Notes: generated by a model not told the origin, from the sequence alone. A DNA stretch of 64,000 bases from Oikopleura dioica (GCA_907165135.1 OU015566.1:8168157-8232156); one strand, 5' to 3'. Positions 36,728-50,367 are shown, counted from the stretch's first letter. Program-made: numbers and translations.

Positions 36728-37153
36728 GATTTTTCTCTGGTTCGACCTTCTTTTGCACGCGGAAAAGCCCGAATGAGGCCCAAAAAGAAAGTCTCAACGA
36801 GCACACTGACGTGGCAGCCGAGAGAAGACGAGATGTTTCTCGAGATAAAAATGTGTTTTTATGTCTGCATCGAAAACACCGGCGCGCGAACCCAAGTACC
36901 GGTTCAACTCATTTTTTCTCTCAATCTTTCTTTGCTAATTTTGATTTTCACACGGAAATTCTTCCTCCACGCAAAAAAAGACGACCGAACCAGTAGAATG
37001 ACTCATCGTAGTTTGAAAAATGCTTATTCTTCACAGCAGCGCTTTTCAATTAATTTATTTCGTTTTTACATTCTAACGCGTTTATTTCTAGTGGAACAGT
37101 TGAAAATGGAACTTTTGAACTAAGAAGAATATTTTCGATAAAGTAAGGAAATT
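36728..37153. promoter_or_regulatory. Spacer between separase start and upstream membrane-protein gene
   Basis: About 425 bases between two minus-strand genes, holding the separase 5' region and the 3' UTR of the upstream gene. Open frames on the plus strand here show no recognisable protein. Confidence 0.4.
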
Positions 37154-40100
37154 TTACAGATAAGGCTCCGGTCTGAGTTCTGTGAGATTCTCGTATGTTC
37201 CTCTGAGACCGTAGAGCTTCCAAATCGGCGTATCGATGTGGTCGACTTCGAGATCGGTCCTGTCGCAGCAGTAGTCCCAGCCGCCGCCTTCGATGAAGCA
37301 CCAAGTGCCAATATCATTGTCGAAGTTGGAGCAGTAGTTGTGGCTTTTCTTGTAGAAGATGCCCATGTCCTTGAGCCGCATCGCCCAGCTGAAGTTCATC
37401 TTTGGATGCGCGTCAACATCCCAGAACTCGCGATCCCAATGCTTGTCGTACCAAAACGGATCCCATTCGATGCACGGCTTGCCCATCATTGTGTGGTTCT
37501 GCCCGTCTCCCATATGCTTCTTGTGGACCTCGTCATATCGAGGCTCTGATGTCCAGTTTTTGAAGTTCTTTGGCATTGGTGAGTGGCAGACTTTTTAGGA
37601 TTTTTAAAACGAATGGCGCTATCTCGATAAATAATGTATACTTTCATCTATGAGGTATCTATTGAAATCATTCCTAATGGATATGCATTGAGCTTCTTGT
37701 GCTTGCAGACTTTTCCTAGTTGGAAAATCGTGTACGCTCCGTCTTTACGCTGCTTATCGTAAGTCAGCTCCGTTTGACCCTGGGTCTTTGCCTCTCTCTT
37801 ACTCTCCCTTGGATGACGCCATTCGTAGATAGTACCGATGCAAGACTGGTATCGATATTTGAGCTGAGTCTTCGTTGTCGCCGAGCAGTAGGTCATCTCT
37901 GTCTTTTGTTCGACCATGCCTTTTTAGTGTTGAAAAAAGCTATTCTATTTTATAGCGTTACAGAATTATATTGATAGATAAGTTTGATTATCTCTCAACA
38001 CTTCCCCATGTAATGTCGATTGAAGGCCCTATCGTACGGAAGTTTTCTATGAGGGAAGTCGTAAATACTAGATTCACCAAGAATTTCCATAGGTTGTGTC
38101 CAATCTGGCTCCACGTGTTTACAGACCTTTAGACAAAATTATACTATCTAAAATCTAAAATTCTACAAGAGAACCTTGAACAGCCTGTTCTCATTCTCAT
38201 AATCGTCGCAAGTGACAGTGCAGTTCGGTCGCTGGAAGTAACATCTTGTTTTGTCCGGGCTAAAAGATTTCTGTAAGCTGTTCAAGGAAAAAAGCTTCAT
38301 ACTTGTCTCGATCTTCCTTTGCGCGTTTCACATCCGCCCGTACAGCATCAAGTCTCATCTCAGGACGCGCTAGCCAACCTTTTCTCCTCTTTGGATAGGA
38401 GATAAACTTTCTGTAGTTCAGGTTGTACTGATCGATGACAAGAGTCTCATCAGTAGAGTATTGCAAGTAATCGAATGTGTCGTTAACGCCCTTGTGTTCT
38501 TTTTTATACTCGAAGCAACTAAAAAATAATCAAGAACAAAGATAAATTTTGAAAGTCTTACTTGGTGAGGAGTCGAGATCGCGTGTCATTTGTGACTTTG
38601 AGACTGGCAGAGGAGACGAAGGAGCAGTTGAAAGAATAGATTTTTTCTTCCTTCATTTTCATGCCCATGAAGTAGGTATCCGCACCGCGAATGTACACAG
38701 TTCCTTTGCAAAGTTTTAAGAATTTCAATGCTTAACTCTCCTATTACCTTGAATCTGTCCGAGAGGCATCAAATCATCACGAACATTATGCCGATGATAA
38801 ACAGGGACTAAACGAAGAGGCATTTGGATTTCTCGATCAAGAGAGGGAATCATATCAGCAGCGGCAGGATGAAGCATACGCTTTTGAATGTATGGGAAAA
38901 CGTCGAGGTTGAAGACCATCAAGCCATTTCTGTTCTCTCGTTTACCTCCAGCGGACTGGATAACATTCTCTGCCAACATATAACAAACTCGGTTGTGGCA
39001 GGTCGTGTACTGATTTCTCCATTCCCACTGGTAATCCCAGTATGTCTTTTGATGATGGTGTTCGGTGTTGTTCATGTATCGCATCAAGTTGAAGTGAATG
39101 ACTCTCTTTGCTCGTTGAACAATGATAACATCGTCATCTGCAATTCGAAGCTCGTCGTAAGCCATCTCGTACTCGGATTGATCCCGAGGGATGATTCTGT
39201 TAGGAATCAAAAAGTACTCCGTAAAATCGTGGTTGATAACATAACATCGCACTTGGTACTCTGGAACGACTTTTTCGTCACCATCATCAAGGCAGTATAG
39301 AATATGTTGGCTAATCAATTGTTCGTTTATTCGATTTAACTGCATTCTACTTACGTGTGAGTATCACAAATATGTCGAGCATCAGCCATTTTACGAATCG
39401 GGAAATGGCCCATTCGAACGATTGAAAACGGAACAAACGCTTCACTGGGTTATTTGAAAGTTAAATTTAATTTTCGGAGTGTAAAATTAAAAATGAGCAA
39501 ATTCAAGTTGCTATTCAATTTACTCAATTTTAACCCGTTCGCTAACATCTCTCCCTCATCAGTATTTAATCCAAGCCAGATATCGCCATATTGAACATGA
39601 CAACTTTGTGAAAATTTGTAAATAATTTCCTTGTCATTTCCGAAATCCTCCGTTGCATCCCACATAATTCCGCTCGTTAAGTTGACAGCCGCGATGTATT
39701 GAGGCTTAAAAAGTCTTAGAATATTTTTTTAATAACTTTTACCTTCGGGAAGAAAATAGTTTCGGGTTCAAGATGGACGTTTAGCGGCACATCAGGAGTA
39801 TTCGTCACCCAAGAGACGACCCCTAACGCTCGTTTGGTATCAATTTTGACCGCAGTCTCGACTTCCTGGAAATGTATATCGTGATAACCTCTCCAAAGTG
39901 AGTCCTTTCCGTCAACCCAATCGAAATCTCGAGCATCACCGCCTTCGTCGTTACCGTTTGAGTTCTCATCAAAACGCTTGACTTGAAGGACATCGTTGTG
40001 TTCTCTCTTTAGAAGTCGAATTCGATCGGTTGAGAGGGTAGAAAAGAGGAATCCGTGGGTGTGCGAGTTGTTAGGGATCTTTTGGTAGCATGAGACGCCA

Positions 40101-43100
40101 TCCAAAGCTTGGAAATAGATCCAATCAAAGTTCTAAAGAGATTTAACCTGTGCTTTTCATATATTCATCTTACGTCATAGTACTTGTCTCCAGTAAAAGT
40201 TGCATCTGTTGAGCAGTTTTTAACACAGACGGGATCAAAAATGGTCTGTATACAAAATTCCTCAACGAGAAGACCGGAAAAGACCTTATTCAAAAAGAAA
40301 ATCGCCGCTGCGAAAATAAAACAAAACAGGAGTTTGACCATGATTTTCCAAAGGGATGAGTGTCGACGAACCCACATAGGCACAATTTGCGTCCAGACCC
40401 AAAGTGGAAACTCATCTCGCTCAGATAATTCCCAGTATTTGGCGTCGAGAACTCTCGAAAGAGCACCAATAAGTGGACAAATAATGAAAATACTGATGAA
40501 TGTACCCCAGCTCCAAACTGCTCTATCTGTGTTGTAGTTGAGCGTTTCCACCATTGATGCAGTTTCATTAAAATACGGAAGCGGAACTGAGCCATTCTTC
40601 ATGACTGTGTTCGCTTTGACGTAGTTGTCCTCCCAGTAAATTGTTTTGTTGTACATGAGATTCATGTAGGTCACTGTTTCGCGAAGACTTTCCAGCGACT
40701 GGAAATTCTGATCAATGGAGTTGACAGTCATTCGATCAAGGTTATCCTTATCGTACTGTTTTGAATAAATGTCCTGCATCGCAAGCTGTTTGTCCCACTT
40801 GTAATAATAACCACCGTACGCATTGATTTCAACTTCAGCATGCGCTTCTAAGTCGTAACGGAACTCCGCCGGAGTGTATTTGAAAATATACGAATAACAT
40901 TCCAAATATTTACGCTTGAAGAAAGGGTTGTTCAAGACTACCTCCAGTCCATTTTCGTTAATGGTATCATTTTTATAGCAGACGTTTTGCAGTGCATCGT
41001 TATAAATACAGATGTCCTCGAAACCAAACTCGTCGATATTTTTGATGATGTCACCCATCACGCGAGGATGTGTGTAGTAGTCGTAATAGTGCGTTGCGTT
41101 TGGAACGCGCTCCCATTGATAAGGATAGTGAATGAAATCTTCTGTCGTATGCGTATGGGGCATGTCGGATATCAAAATGTTCATTTCGGCCGTTAGCAAC
41201 GACGGCTTCTGACCGAGGGAATACCGGAAATACGTATCTGTGTACAACGGGAAGGTGTTGTCAATCATGTAGACGTGCTCACTAGCATCGTACAAGTAGA
41301 AGCCATTCTCCCTGTAAAAAGCGATACCACAAAGCAAAAACATCCAAGTGACGATTTCGACTACGGTTCCATAGACAAGAGTCATGATCGTCTTTAGTGA
41401 AACTTTGTCTTTTGGTGTGAGTAGACCAACGTGCATTTCGAGGAAGTTGAGCTGGATGACGCCTTGATAGATACCGTACTTCATTCGGATGTCGTATGAA
41501 ATCCATTTTTGCTTGAAAGACTTTACGTAGAGAGAGATCATGTTGATGATCATAGTCAACATCGGCACAAATATAAAGAGGAGGATACCCATGAGAACAT
41601 AGAGCTTCTCTCCTTTCTTCTCCATATCAACTCGTTTCCATTTCCATCGTTCATCTCGGAAACCAATGTGAAGAATCAAAAACCCAATTACCGAACCCAT
41701 CAAAATCGACATCGTAATGTGAACTAATCGGAGAAACTGGCTGACGAATGACATTGGTCGACCACGACGGAAAATGTGCAGCATATTCGCCGAATCGAGA
41801 ATTGTACTGAAAATTGTCCACGCATCAAGCAATCCTGAGATAATGATCCAAACTCGTTTGCCGACAAAGATGAAATAAGTAGAAAGCGGGACGGAGGTGA
41901 TATCCTGGTTTTGATGGAAGTAAATGAAGATCAACATACAAAGCTTGTAAGTTAGTTGGGTACTCTGTTCCATACCGATTTCTCGGAGTTTGAAATGGAT
42001 CAAAGAAATACCTCCATAAGCTCTGACGTTCTTACTTTCTTCGTCATCTCCGACTGTTGTCATTTGATCCACGAGTTTGACTTTTTCATAGCACTGCAAC
42101 ATGACAGACGTAATGCACCCTAGCGCAATGACAGCACAGATAACAGGGACCCTTATGAACGGATTGTCAGGAAGTTCGCGCATCAGTTGTTCCTCAACGT
42201 CGTTAGGACGAATCATCGCAAACATAATTTGGAAAGACGGAACAACAATAACGTTAAAAGCAACAGCAAGACCAACAGCCTTTTCAAAACCCAAGTTAGA
42301 GCTCAAAAAAAGATATGCGGAGAAAATATCAGCGGACAAATCAATGAATGGCAAAATAACGGCAAAGTATTGCATATTAGTTTGCATTTTCGACATTGCA
42401 GATGGACTCTGGACTAATCCAGAAGCGTTGAAGTTGCTGATCGCCCATTTCGGATACTCAGTTGTAACTCCCACTGTATCATAATTGTCGAAAGGAGACA
42501 CAGTTTCTTCAATAAGCTCGGGTAACGCAGACTTATCGAAAATAAAAGGTGTGGAGCTATCCAAAAGTCGTTTGTAGTGTTCTTGCTGTTTCTTTCTAAG
42601 CTGAGCCGCCTCTTCTTCGGGAGAAAGACCTGTTTCTTCATCTATTTCTTCTTTTACCTTTTTGCTGCCTTTGCTTTTCTTTGAAAGAAGAGAAAAGTTG
42701 GTGAACATTCTCTTTTGAGCTTCTTGATCTTCTCTCTCCTTTGCATCGGCAGGAGTTTCTGAGGGATCCGACTTCTTATCATCTTCATTATCCTCATCTG
42801 ATTCTTCTTCTTCATCATCATCATCATCTGACTCCTCGTCTTCGTCGATAGGAGTGATCGACTCAGTATCCTTGGATCGACTGGTAGTTGGTTCATCTTC
42901 ATCATCTGACACTGGAGTGATCTCTTCTTCTGATCTCGATTTGGAAGGAGCTCGTTTTATCTGAGTGCTTCCCTGAGAAATGTTGTCGCCATCACTCTGA
43001 GCTGATGAACCAGCCTCTGTTGAGCCAGCTTCTGTCTTTTCCTCTGACGATTTTTCCTTGTATGGTGGTGGGTCCTCTTTCGGATAAGACGGAGGTTTCC

Positions 43101-43332
43101 CTTCAGAAGAAGGTTGCTCCGATGATGGAGCCTCCTCACTGACCTCACTACTCGCATTTACTAATAAGTCTTCATCAATATACTATTACCTTTCTGGACC
43201 ATCAGCAATTGAAGGGATGTCATTATCATCTTGCTCATCATCTACCTCTGGCTGTCGCTTATCAGTCTCTAAGTCATCTGGAACTGGATCCTTCCCCTCT
43301 GTCGGGTCAACTTTCGACTTAGAGTTGCCCAT
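37154..43332 (-). CDS. Orphan multi-pass membrane protein with large Cys-rich C-terminal domain
   Basis: I do not recognise a family. Start ATG 43332 gives MGNSKSK, a likely N-myristoylation signal. Then an acidic, Ser-rich tail with a PPPY motif (about 43063) and a D/E run (42900-42760). The 2.75-kb exon (to 40169) has about ten hydrophobic spans, for example MQYFAVILPFIDLSADIF, KLCMLIFIYF, LMGILLFIFVPMLTMIINM and LLFCFIFAAAIFFL, with a luminal-looking insert at about 41300-40600. It is spliced in phase to further exons (40132-39738, 39707-39528 and so on) giving a soluble part of about 900 aa with scattered Cys and NxT/S sites. Near the end is a kringle/FN2-like core, NYCSNFDNDIGTWCF then GGGWDYCC. 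Intron 37591-37673 needs a GA donor. All other joins checked are phase-consistent, so this is one gene. Role unknown; surface receptor, channel or scramblase are open. Confidence 0.8.
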
Positions 43333-43597
43333 TTTTAGTTAATAAAAACGGCGACTGAGCCGATGCGAAACGAGCGAGGAGCAGTTTCCTCAAAAGTCAA
43401 CCGTAGAAAGGATTAGAATCGACATTTCGTTCAAGCAGTTTCAACCGAGGTCGTAAAATATTTTTTTTGAAATCTTTTCTCCAGAAAACTCTTTACTCAC
43501 TGTAATTTTGGGTAATCGGAGAATGATCACTTGAAGGGCAATTTTTTATTTTCACCGATTTTAAAATCAACAGTAGAAAAAATAGAAATAAACATTA

Positions 43598-46573
43598 TCA
43601 GTATCGCTGGCGTCGAGGTCGATTATTAGGTCTTTGACTGCTGAAATATTCGAATTATTACAGTAATTCGTTCCTTTTACCTTGATTGCTGCGACGTTAC
43701 AACCTCCACAGGAACCTGCATAAACCCGGTTTGAAAATTCGGATCTTGAATCGCAGTATTTACGGGCACGCCTAAACTCAATTTAATAAAAGTACCGAAG
43801 AGGATCTTAACCTGGATGGAGACCAGCATTCGTTGCGTGATGGTTTTGAATTAATCGCTCTAAGCGAGTGACAACTTCGTAGTCTTTTTATGCTTAGAAT
43901 TAGAATTAGCATCTATTATTGAAAAATATCACAGATTGCGACAAAAAACGGAATGGAATGATAGTATTTATAAACATTCCTGGGACAGCAAGTCTTGAGA
44001 CATCAAGGCCAAGCATTCTAGCAACAACTTCGCGGAATTCAACGAGCTAATTAAAAACTTTTAGATGCAATGAGAGATATTAAAATCACCATTTTTTCGC
44101 GAGCGATGGCGTCATCAAGAGCTTTCTTTGTTGTCTGCAAGTCTGAGGTAAGAGCTTGTAAGTGTGTTTGCAGTGTTCCCCGCTCCGAATCAGCTGAATG
44201 CGACGAAAGCTTCAGTTCGTCTTTCAGCTCCTGAAATCATCGATAAATTTGTTGAGAAAACTCTTTGCTCAACCTGAATGTGCTGTTTTTGCCTATCTCG
44301 GATCGCGGATAATTTCTCAACAGCTGTTTTGGCCTTTTCAAGTTGGTCGATCAATTCCATATTCGACGCTCGAAGTTCTCCGACATCCGACATTTTTGCT
44401 TTTAGCTCAAGAATAATTTGCCGTTCGTTCGCAAGCTCGACTTTCATTCTTTCGTTTTTCTTTTGCGTTTTCTAAAAAACACGGTTCTTCAATGATTCTA
44501 CCAAAATGAACAACCTGAAGAGCTACAACTGCATCGTCTCTATCCACAGCAAGAGACGATCGTTGACCGGATTCGATTTCGAGGCGATTCATCTTCTTTC
44601 TCATCATCTCGATGTGCATTTCTTTGGATCTTACTTGGTCCCTGAAAAAAATTTTAGATGAGAGACAAATGAATGGCTCCTACTTTGCAGCTTTGAGTTG
44701 TCGCTTGATGGAGTAATACCCGGACGATTTCTCCGCAAGCTCTTCAGTATTCAATTGACCTAATTGCCGAGCTCGGTCGAGGAGGATATCTGTGGATAGC
44801 TCAAGATCACGAGCGGTGTCTTCAGATGTTACTTTCATTGCATCAGCAAGATCCTTATTTGAATTCGATTTTTAGAGAATCATAAAGTTTTTGTTTTATT
44901 GAGGAATAGAGATTTTAATCGAATTATATCAATTGATATTCTACGGTAATAAAATTTGTCGAAGTTATCATAGTCGAACATTTCCTGAAGAAACGCATTG
45001 AAACGCTCCCTCTGATTCGAGAGCGTCGAGTTCAAGACAGATGCAGCTGCAAGATCATCCTCGATTCTGTTGAATCTGTTCTTATCTTGGTTATTTTCCG
45101 TCTCCAGTCGTTTTGCCCTTCGTAAGGTTTCGGTATGGATTTCACATTGTTTTTCCAGTTGCTGAGTGACTAAAGCAAATATTTATCGATCATTATTTGA
45201 CTATGAACGTAGTGACAATGTAGCTGATCAGAATAAATATTTGCGTAAAAGAGACAGAAATTAATAGTGAGTACCGGGTTGAAGGGTACTGCAGACTAGT
45301 CAAAGAAAAGACCTAGAGTTTGATCTTACCTTCAAGAAGCTTCTGCTCGAGAATCTTGATCGTTCTTTGGCTGCTATCTTGAGTTCCATACAAAGTCTTG
45401 ACCCGATCGCGAACAGCGTCCATAGTTGCTTCAACGACAAGATCAGGCTTCGAGAGCATATTCGCCATGTTTCCAACAAAGAGATTTATTTCGGATTCCA
45501 ATAAATTCTTTGCATGTGTCAATTCCGCAACTTCTGCAGCAAGTCCTTCTTTTTCCGCAGCGGCACCTCCGGTCTCTTCTTTTGCGGCTTCCCAGGCAGA
45601 GTTTGCGGCGTCTAATCGAGACTAAAGAAAGTTAAGCTTTATGAACTGAAGAAGAACCGACCTTGAGATATGCGACTTCAGCTTCAAGTCGATCTTTCTC
45701 AGCGGCAGCTTCGATAAGGTGTTTATTCAGATCAGTTATCTCCGTTTTCTGATCATTGCTCGATGTTTGCGAATCAGTGATTTGGGCCGCCATTCGAGCA
45801 ATTGTTTCTTGAGCGGACTCAGCAGATGCGCCGGATCGGTCAACTTCTGTTTGCAACTAAAAACGCTTGAATTTTTTTTGTTGAAGAATGCTCTCTATTA
45901 CCTGAGCATTTTTCGCCTGAAGTTCAATCATCTCTGATTTAACTTCTCTAGCTCTAGCTAAGACAACAGTAGTTGCAGCGACTTTATCTTCCTTATCTTC
46001 AATAGCAGCACCAAACAGCTCACACAGCTGAGTGACCATCTCATCCCAGATTGTATTCATCGTTTTGCTTCCGGATTCAATGTCATTTTGTCCGCGTAAA
46101 AGATGATCCACTCGAGATTCAAGATCACGAACTCGAGCTTTTAGCCTTCGATTCTCTTCTGTTAGTTGAGTTTGCGCTTGATTATTGTACATCACAGGAT
46201 ATGAGTGGTAATTGTCCCGGTAATTATTTCCAGACGGATATCCCATTGCAGATACAGGCCTCTGCCCGTAGTTGGGAATCAAGGGATCTCGAGGAACTTC
46301 GTGATAAACAGTGTGTTGAAATGTATTTGCTGGTTTTCGTTGCTCGATTCTTTCAAGCATTTCTGTCTAAAAATTCGGTTGAAGGAATCTTACGTTCAAG
46401 AAAAGAAATTACTCCTACAAATCAAAGAAAAAAAAATGAAATCAACGAAAACTCTTATTATTTACCTTTCTTTGAAGTTCCGCTTTGACATCTTTCAATT
46501 CTTGCAACGGATCCTTCCTCAAACTTTCTCTCAGCCAATGCTCATCTCCGAGCCCTATCAAATTCGTCGTCAT
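43598..46573 (-). CDS. Coiled-coil protein
   Basis: Start ATG 46573 (MTTNLIGLGDEHWLRESL), then a short intron and a Pro/Tyr/Asn-rich segment (NYHSYPVMYNN) before a long heptad-rich rod built from about ten short exons (QTQLTEENRRLKARVRDLE, TIKILEQKLLEGK, ERQIILELKAKM and others). Near the C-terminus is VEFREVVARMLGLDVSRLAV, then a Gln/Arg-rich tail ending QRPNNRPRRQRY. The RMLGLD-type end resembles long ciliary or microtubule-associated coiled-coil proteins, but I cannot name the family. Introns are 40-60 bases. The exons between 44880 and 45200 are less certain. Confidence 0.75.
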
Positions 46574-48382
46574 CTTCTCCTGACTTCTTTTTAGATCTCC
46601 AAAGTTGATGCCGCTCTGTCTCTAATTTTCCTGAATCACAGCCGATAGAACTGCTGATGCACGTCGTTAACCTCTTGAAACGAAATTTACACTTAAAAAT
46701 TACAGAGCCGAGCCATTTAGTTTAGTTGCTGTCGATATTTTCCTTCCGCGTTGCCCAGACGACGGCGCTTCAGAACTCAAAGACAATTCGAGCCAGCTCT
46801 AAATATTTAACTCCTTTGACTCTAAGGGAAGCTTAAAATCCAGATCTCCTGCTGAGTCATTTTTATATTTTAATAATATTTCATCAGTAGAAAATGTTTT
46901 TCATCGATTAGAATAGTGGTCTATCTGCGGAAGATTATAGACAAACTTCCAATAAGAGTTAAATTATGAGCATTACACGTCATTTTTAATAGGAGTGCTT
47001 TTTTGAGAGATATTTTGTTTTGAAAAACAAAAGAGTAATTTCAAAGTTCACTGAGCTAGGAATTTATCATCCCCTGTCAAATCGATTCAGGGAGTCTCAG
47101 ATCCCCACTGAGATCACTCGTTCGAACCGAATTTCATTAGATCATCCGTTTTTTGTACATTCGATACATAAAACAGTATGTAGTTTTAAATGAAAATTTA
47201 TTGTTGTTCGACAAGTTGTCGACGACAACCAAGAAGTTTTTCCATTTTATTGCAGTTTTCAAGTCGTAAAGCAGAAAAAGTGCAGCCCCGCCGGATTAAT
47301 TGTCATGAGAATTTGTTTACTGAAAAAGATAAGTTTTCATTCTCATGCTGTGCTCAGGAAGAACAGATCAGCAATCCTGTGCCCAGCTTATTTCCATCTT
47401 CAGAAGTCGGTTAAACAGCGGAAATTAAAATTGTAATATATTCATGGCTTTCCGAAATCAGCACCTGGTCCAATAATTATCGGTTTATCCACGTGGGAAG
47501 CGCCGTCATGGTCCAAGAGTCAACCCTCCAGAATGCTTAATGCACTCGTTGTCTGTCCGATACGTTCCAAAAATCGATGTCAATATTTTCTGGCTCTACG
47601 GTTAGGAAGGAGCGCGCCGTACGGCTCCCCATGGCGTGGCGCTCACTTCTTCTTCGATAAAGAATGACGAGCAAAGGCGCCCGATAGTTCCCTTCTTACC
47701 AGCGAACAAATCCGTTAGACAATATTGTTTAAAATTTCATTTTTTTTCTATCTGACAGACAATTAAAAAAAAAGAGAGTGACTCAGAAAACAACAGCCAT
47801 GGCGAGTAGTTATACTCTGGTGTCAAAGGAAGGGTTTACCTTAATCCGTTCTGACAAATTTGATTAATTTACATGACCATGCATAATCTCCCTCATCCTT
47901 TCAGGAAAATAGATGATTAGGCATTCTAATTCTCTGTATTATAAGAAAATCCCTAAGCTCCGTCTAAGAAATAAGGATATATCGTGTCCATATATGCACG
48001 TCGCAGCAGAGCGGCCATGACGACTTAGGATATTATATATTATCGCATGCACAATCATCACCGCTGTCGCCGCACTCCTTTTAGCTAAGAGTGGGAAAAG
48101 AGACGTGAGAGAAACGTTAGTGACTTTTGACGTGATGGAAATGGGGATGAAAATGCATCGATAACTTATCGACGATAAGTAAATAGCCTATCATTCGCGT
48201 GGATAATTTGCATTTGAGCTAGACTCGTAGACGTGAAAGAACGCGTCGATTCCGTCGTTAATCAGCGGAAAGCACCTCATAAATAATTATCACTAATTAA
48301 TTAGGAGGAGAATAATGATGATCTTAGCGAGAACATATGGCGGGCAACCCACCTAAAGACAAGCGACTCTTCCAACGATAAT
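46574..48382. other. 1.8-kb intergenic region
   Basis: Between a minus-strand and a plus-strand gene, so it holds both promoters. The 74-codon frame at 47190-47414 has no motif and unlike codon use. AT-rich with short GC patches near 47600. I see no RNA gene or repeat. Confidence 0.5.
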
Positions 48383-50367
48383 ATGGAGATCAACGACAAC
48401 GATGATTTTGACAAGAAAAAGAGACATTCCCGCGTTTCGCTTTGCTCGGATAATTTCAGGTAAGGAAAATGGGAGACAACGAGGAGTACGAAAATGTTAA
48501 GAATCGTCAATGGAAAAATTCCAGTCACACTCGTCGCCATCCAAACAATCTCGCTCATGATTTTAGTGGCGGCAGTTGCTTTATCAGGCACGTGATTTCG
48601 AATTAATAATTTGAGCTGCGATCGAGGACTTCTATTAGAGCCCACTATAAATTTTATAAGAATAACGGGGCTTCTTTTCTTCTCAAGCCGGGCCACTTAT
48701 TAGAGCAATTTCTTATCCAGAGCTCGGACAATTAAATATGAATGGGAGTTCACGGCATATTAATATTGCGCGCTACGTGGATTGAATAGCAGCAGTGTGG
48801 TGCTCATCCCCGTTTGATCAATTGTGAGATACTGTAGCCTTGTTTTGTAAGAACTAACTGATTTATCTTGTCTGTAATTGCTTCAAAATCACGTCAAAGT
48901 CGCCATCCTCATAATCCCTTTCTGGAAAGTGGCGCAAATCAACTCCCAGAAGTCAATCTCAATCGGTCTATTTTCAATCTGCTCCTCAACAAATACAAGT
49001 ACCACTTTTGCCTTTTGGAATGACGACATCGCGTGGAAGGTTTGTCACTGACATGAAAGATGCGCTCGATAATTTCGAGAAAAATTGATTTTTAAATCAT
49101 TAAATCATGCAACTAATGGACCTCAAAAAGGCCAAAACAAGATTAAAATGCCTTCATGGTCGATATTTATTTATAATTAACAGAGTGCCAATGAAAACAA
49201 TTTTTACATTATCTTCAGCTTGAAATCCGCGATGAGCCGAGCTACATTTTCTTCGCTAGAACTTTCCTTCTATTTTCCTTCGTCACTGGTTTATTTGGCA
49301 CGTTTCTGTCGATTCTGGGAACTGGAATGGTTTGCTGCAAGGTCAGGTGCACCTGCCTGGTGCAGTTTTTTGCCTCCGTCTTCATCGTTGCTGCTGGAGT
49401 ACTCAGTGGCCTCACCGGTTGTTTATTTCCGATCATGTTCAAAGAGCCCGTTGACAACTCACAACAGGCCACGGACTCAAAATCGCGCGATTACTGAATA
49501 ACTAAGTGCAGCTGCAAACGGATAAATAATTTTTTGATTGAAGATACTTTTCGATCGATCGTACTTTTTGCTGCCACATGATTTACAAGCACAAAAAAAG
49601 TTTTACAACTTTTTCGCTGTTGTCCTTTATATTGCCTCGTACGACTAAATCAATACGAGTGCCTTCCGTTCCCCAGCTGTTTCTACTCTTTTGGCGCGCG
49701 TATTTTGCATATCCGAGTTACAGGACCAGATCAACCTCATCTTATCCAAGGAGAAATATTTTGAAATCGATGAGCAAGTCCGGACCACCTTCCGAAATGG
49801 AATCTGCTTATTTGTGTGTTGGGGAGTGATGGCCCTGTATGCTATCGGAACCTCGCTGTATATCTTCTCCGCGTTCTTGGTTTGCTCACCGAATTTAAAG
49901 CCGAAGAAAATGAGGTATTAAAGATCACGAAATTCAACATTTCTTAAGCTTTAATTTCGGATATAAATAAGGAGCGAGAGTTTTGTTCGAAACAACTTTC
50001 ACTTCCGGATAAAAACGAGTCAACCGGATTTGCCCAACGACCACAATTAAAAAAAAACCCTTATTTTGAATAATTCTGTAGAAAAAGGCTATTCCGAAAA
50101 TGCTATTCAGATACACATCCGTTCAAACGATCCAGGAAGAAAAAATGATCACGAAAATCCACTCCCGAATGAACCTCGTCGACCAAGGATCGAGCAACAA
50201 TCTGGAGCTTCGTCAGCAAATGGTATTTTTGTCGCTTGATTTTGCTTAGACGTCTTTTCTTTCAGGTACAAGAACAAGATCAACATCAATGTCTTCTTCC
50301 CGGCGAGCGACATGGAGCGCGTGAGATTACGCCCGGTCCACCTCAGCAACAGGTACGAAACAAGTGA
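48383..50367 (+). CDS. Claudin/PMP22-like four-transmembrane protein
   Basis: Exons by frame: 48383-48459, 48502-48587, 48900-49039, 49219-49467, 49724-49914, 50111-50222, 50266-50367. Cytosolic N-terminus (MEINDNDDFDKKKRHSR), TM1 (VTLVAIQTISLMILVAAVAL), an extracellular loop with the claudin-like spacing FWK...GLFSIC, TM2 (FLLFSFVTGLFGTFLSIL), TM3 (LVQFFASVFIVAAGVLSGL), TM4 (GVMALYAIGTSLYIFSAFLV), and a Gln/Glu-rich tail ending QQVRNK. The second Cys of the claudin GLW-C-C motif is not seen. Introns 48588-48899 and 49468-49723 have GC donors. The exon at 50111 is open in two frames; the frame chosen is the one that fits the splice phase. Likely a junction or membrane-organising protein. Confidence 0.7.

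Noticed and set aside
40165-42912. The multi-span exon as a complete gene
   Set aside because: Phase-matched splice sites at both ends link it to 43332 upstream and to the Cys-rich exons downstream.
28542-43332. Operon of three minus-strand genes (membrane protein, separase, LysA)
   Set aside because: Spacers of about 300-425 bases are too long for the tight operons known in larvaceans, and no trans-splice site could be shown.
47070-47150. Second tRNA-like stretch with GTTCGAACC
   Set aside because: Stems do not pair into a cloverleaf.
47190-47414. 74-codon plus-strand frame
   Set aside because: No motif, no plausible splice partners, codon use unlike neighbouring genes.
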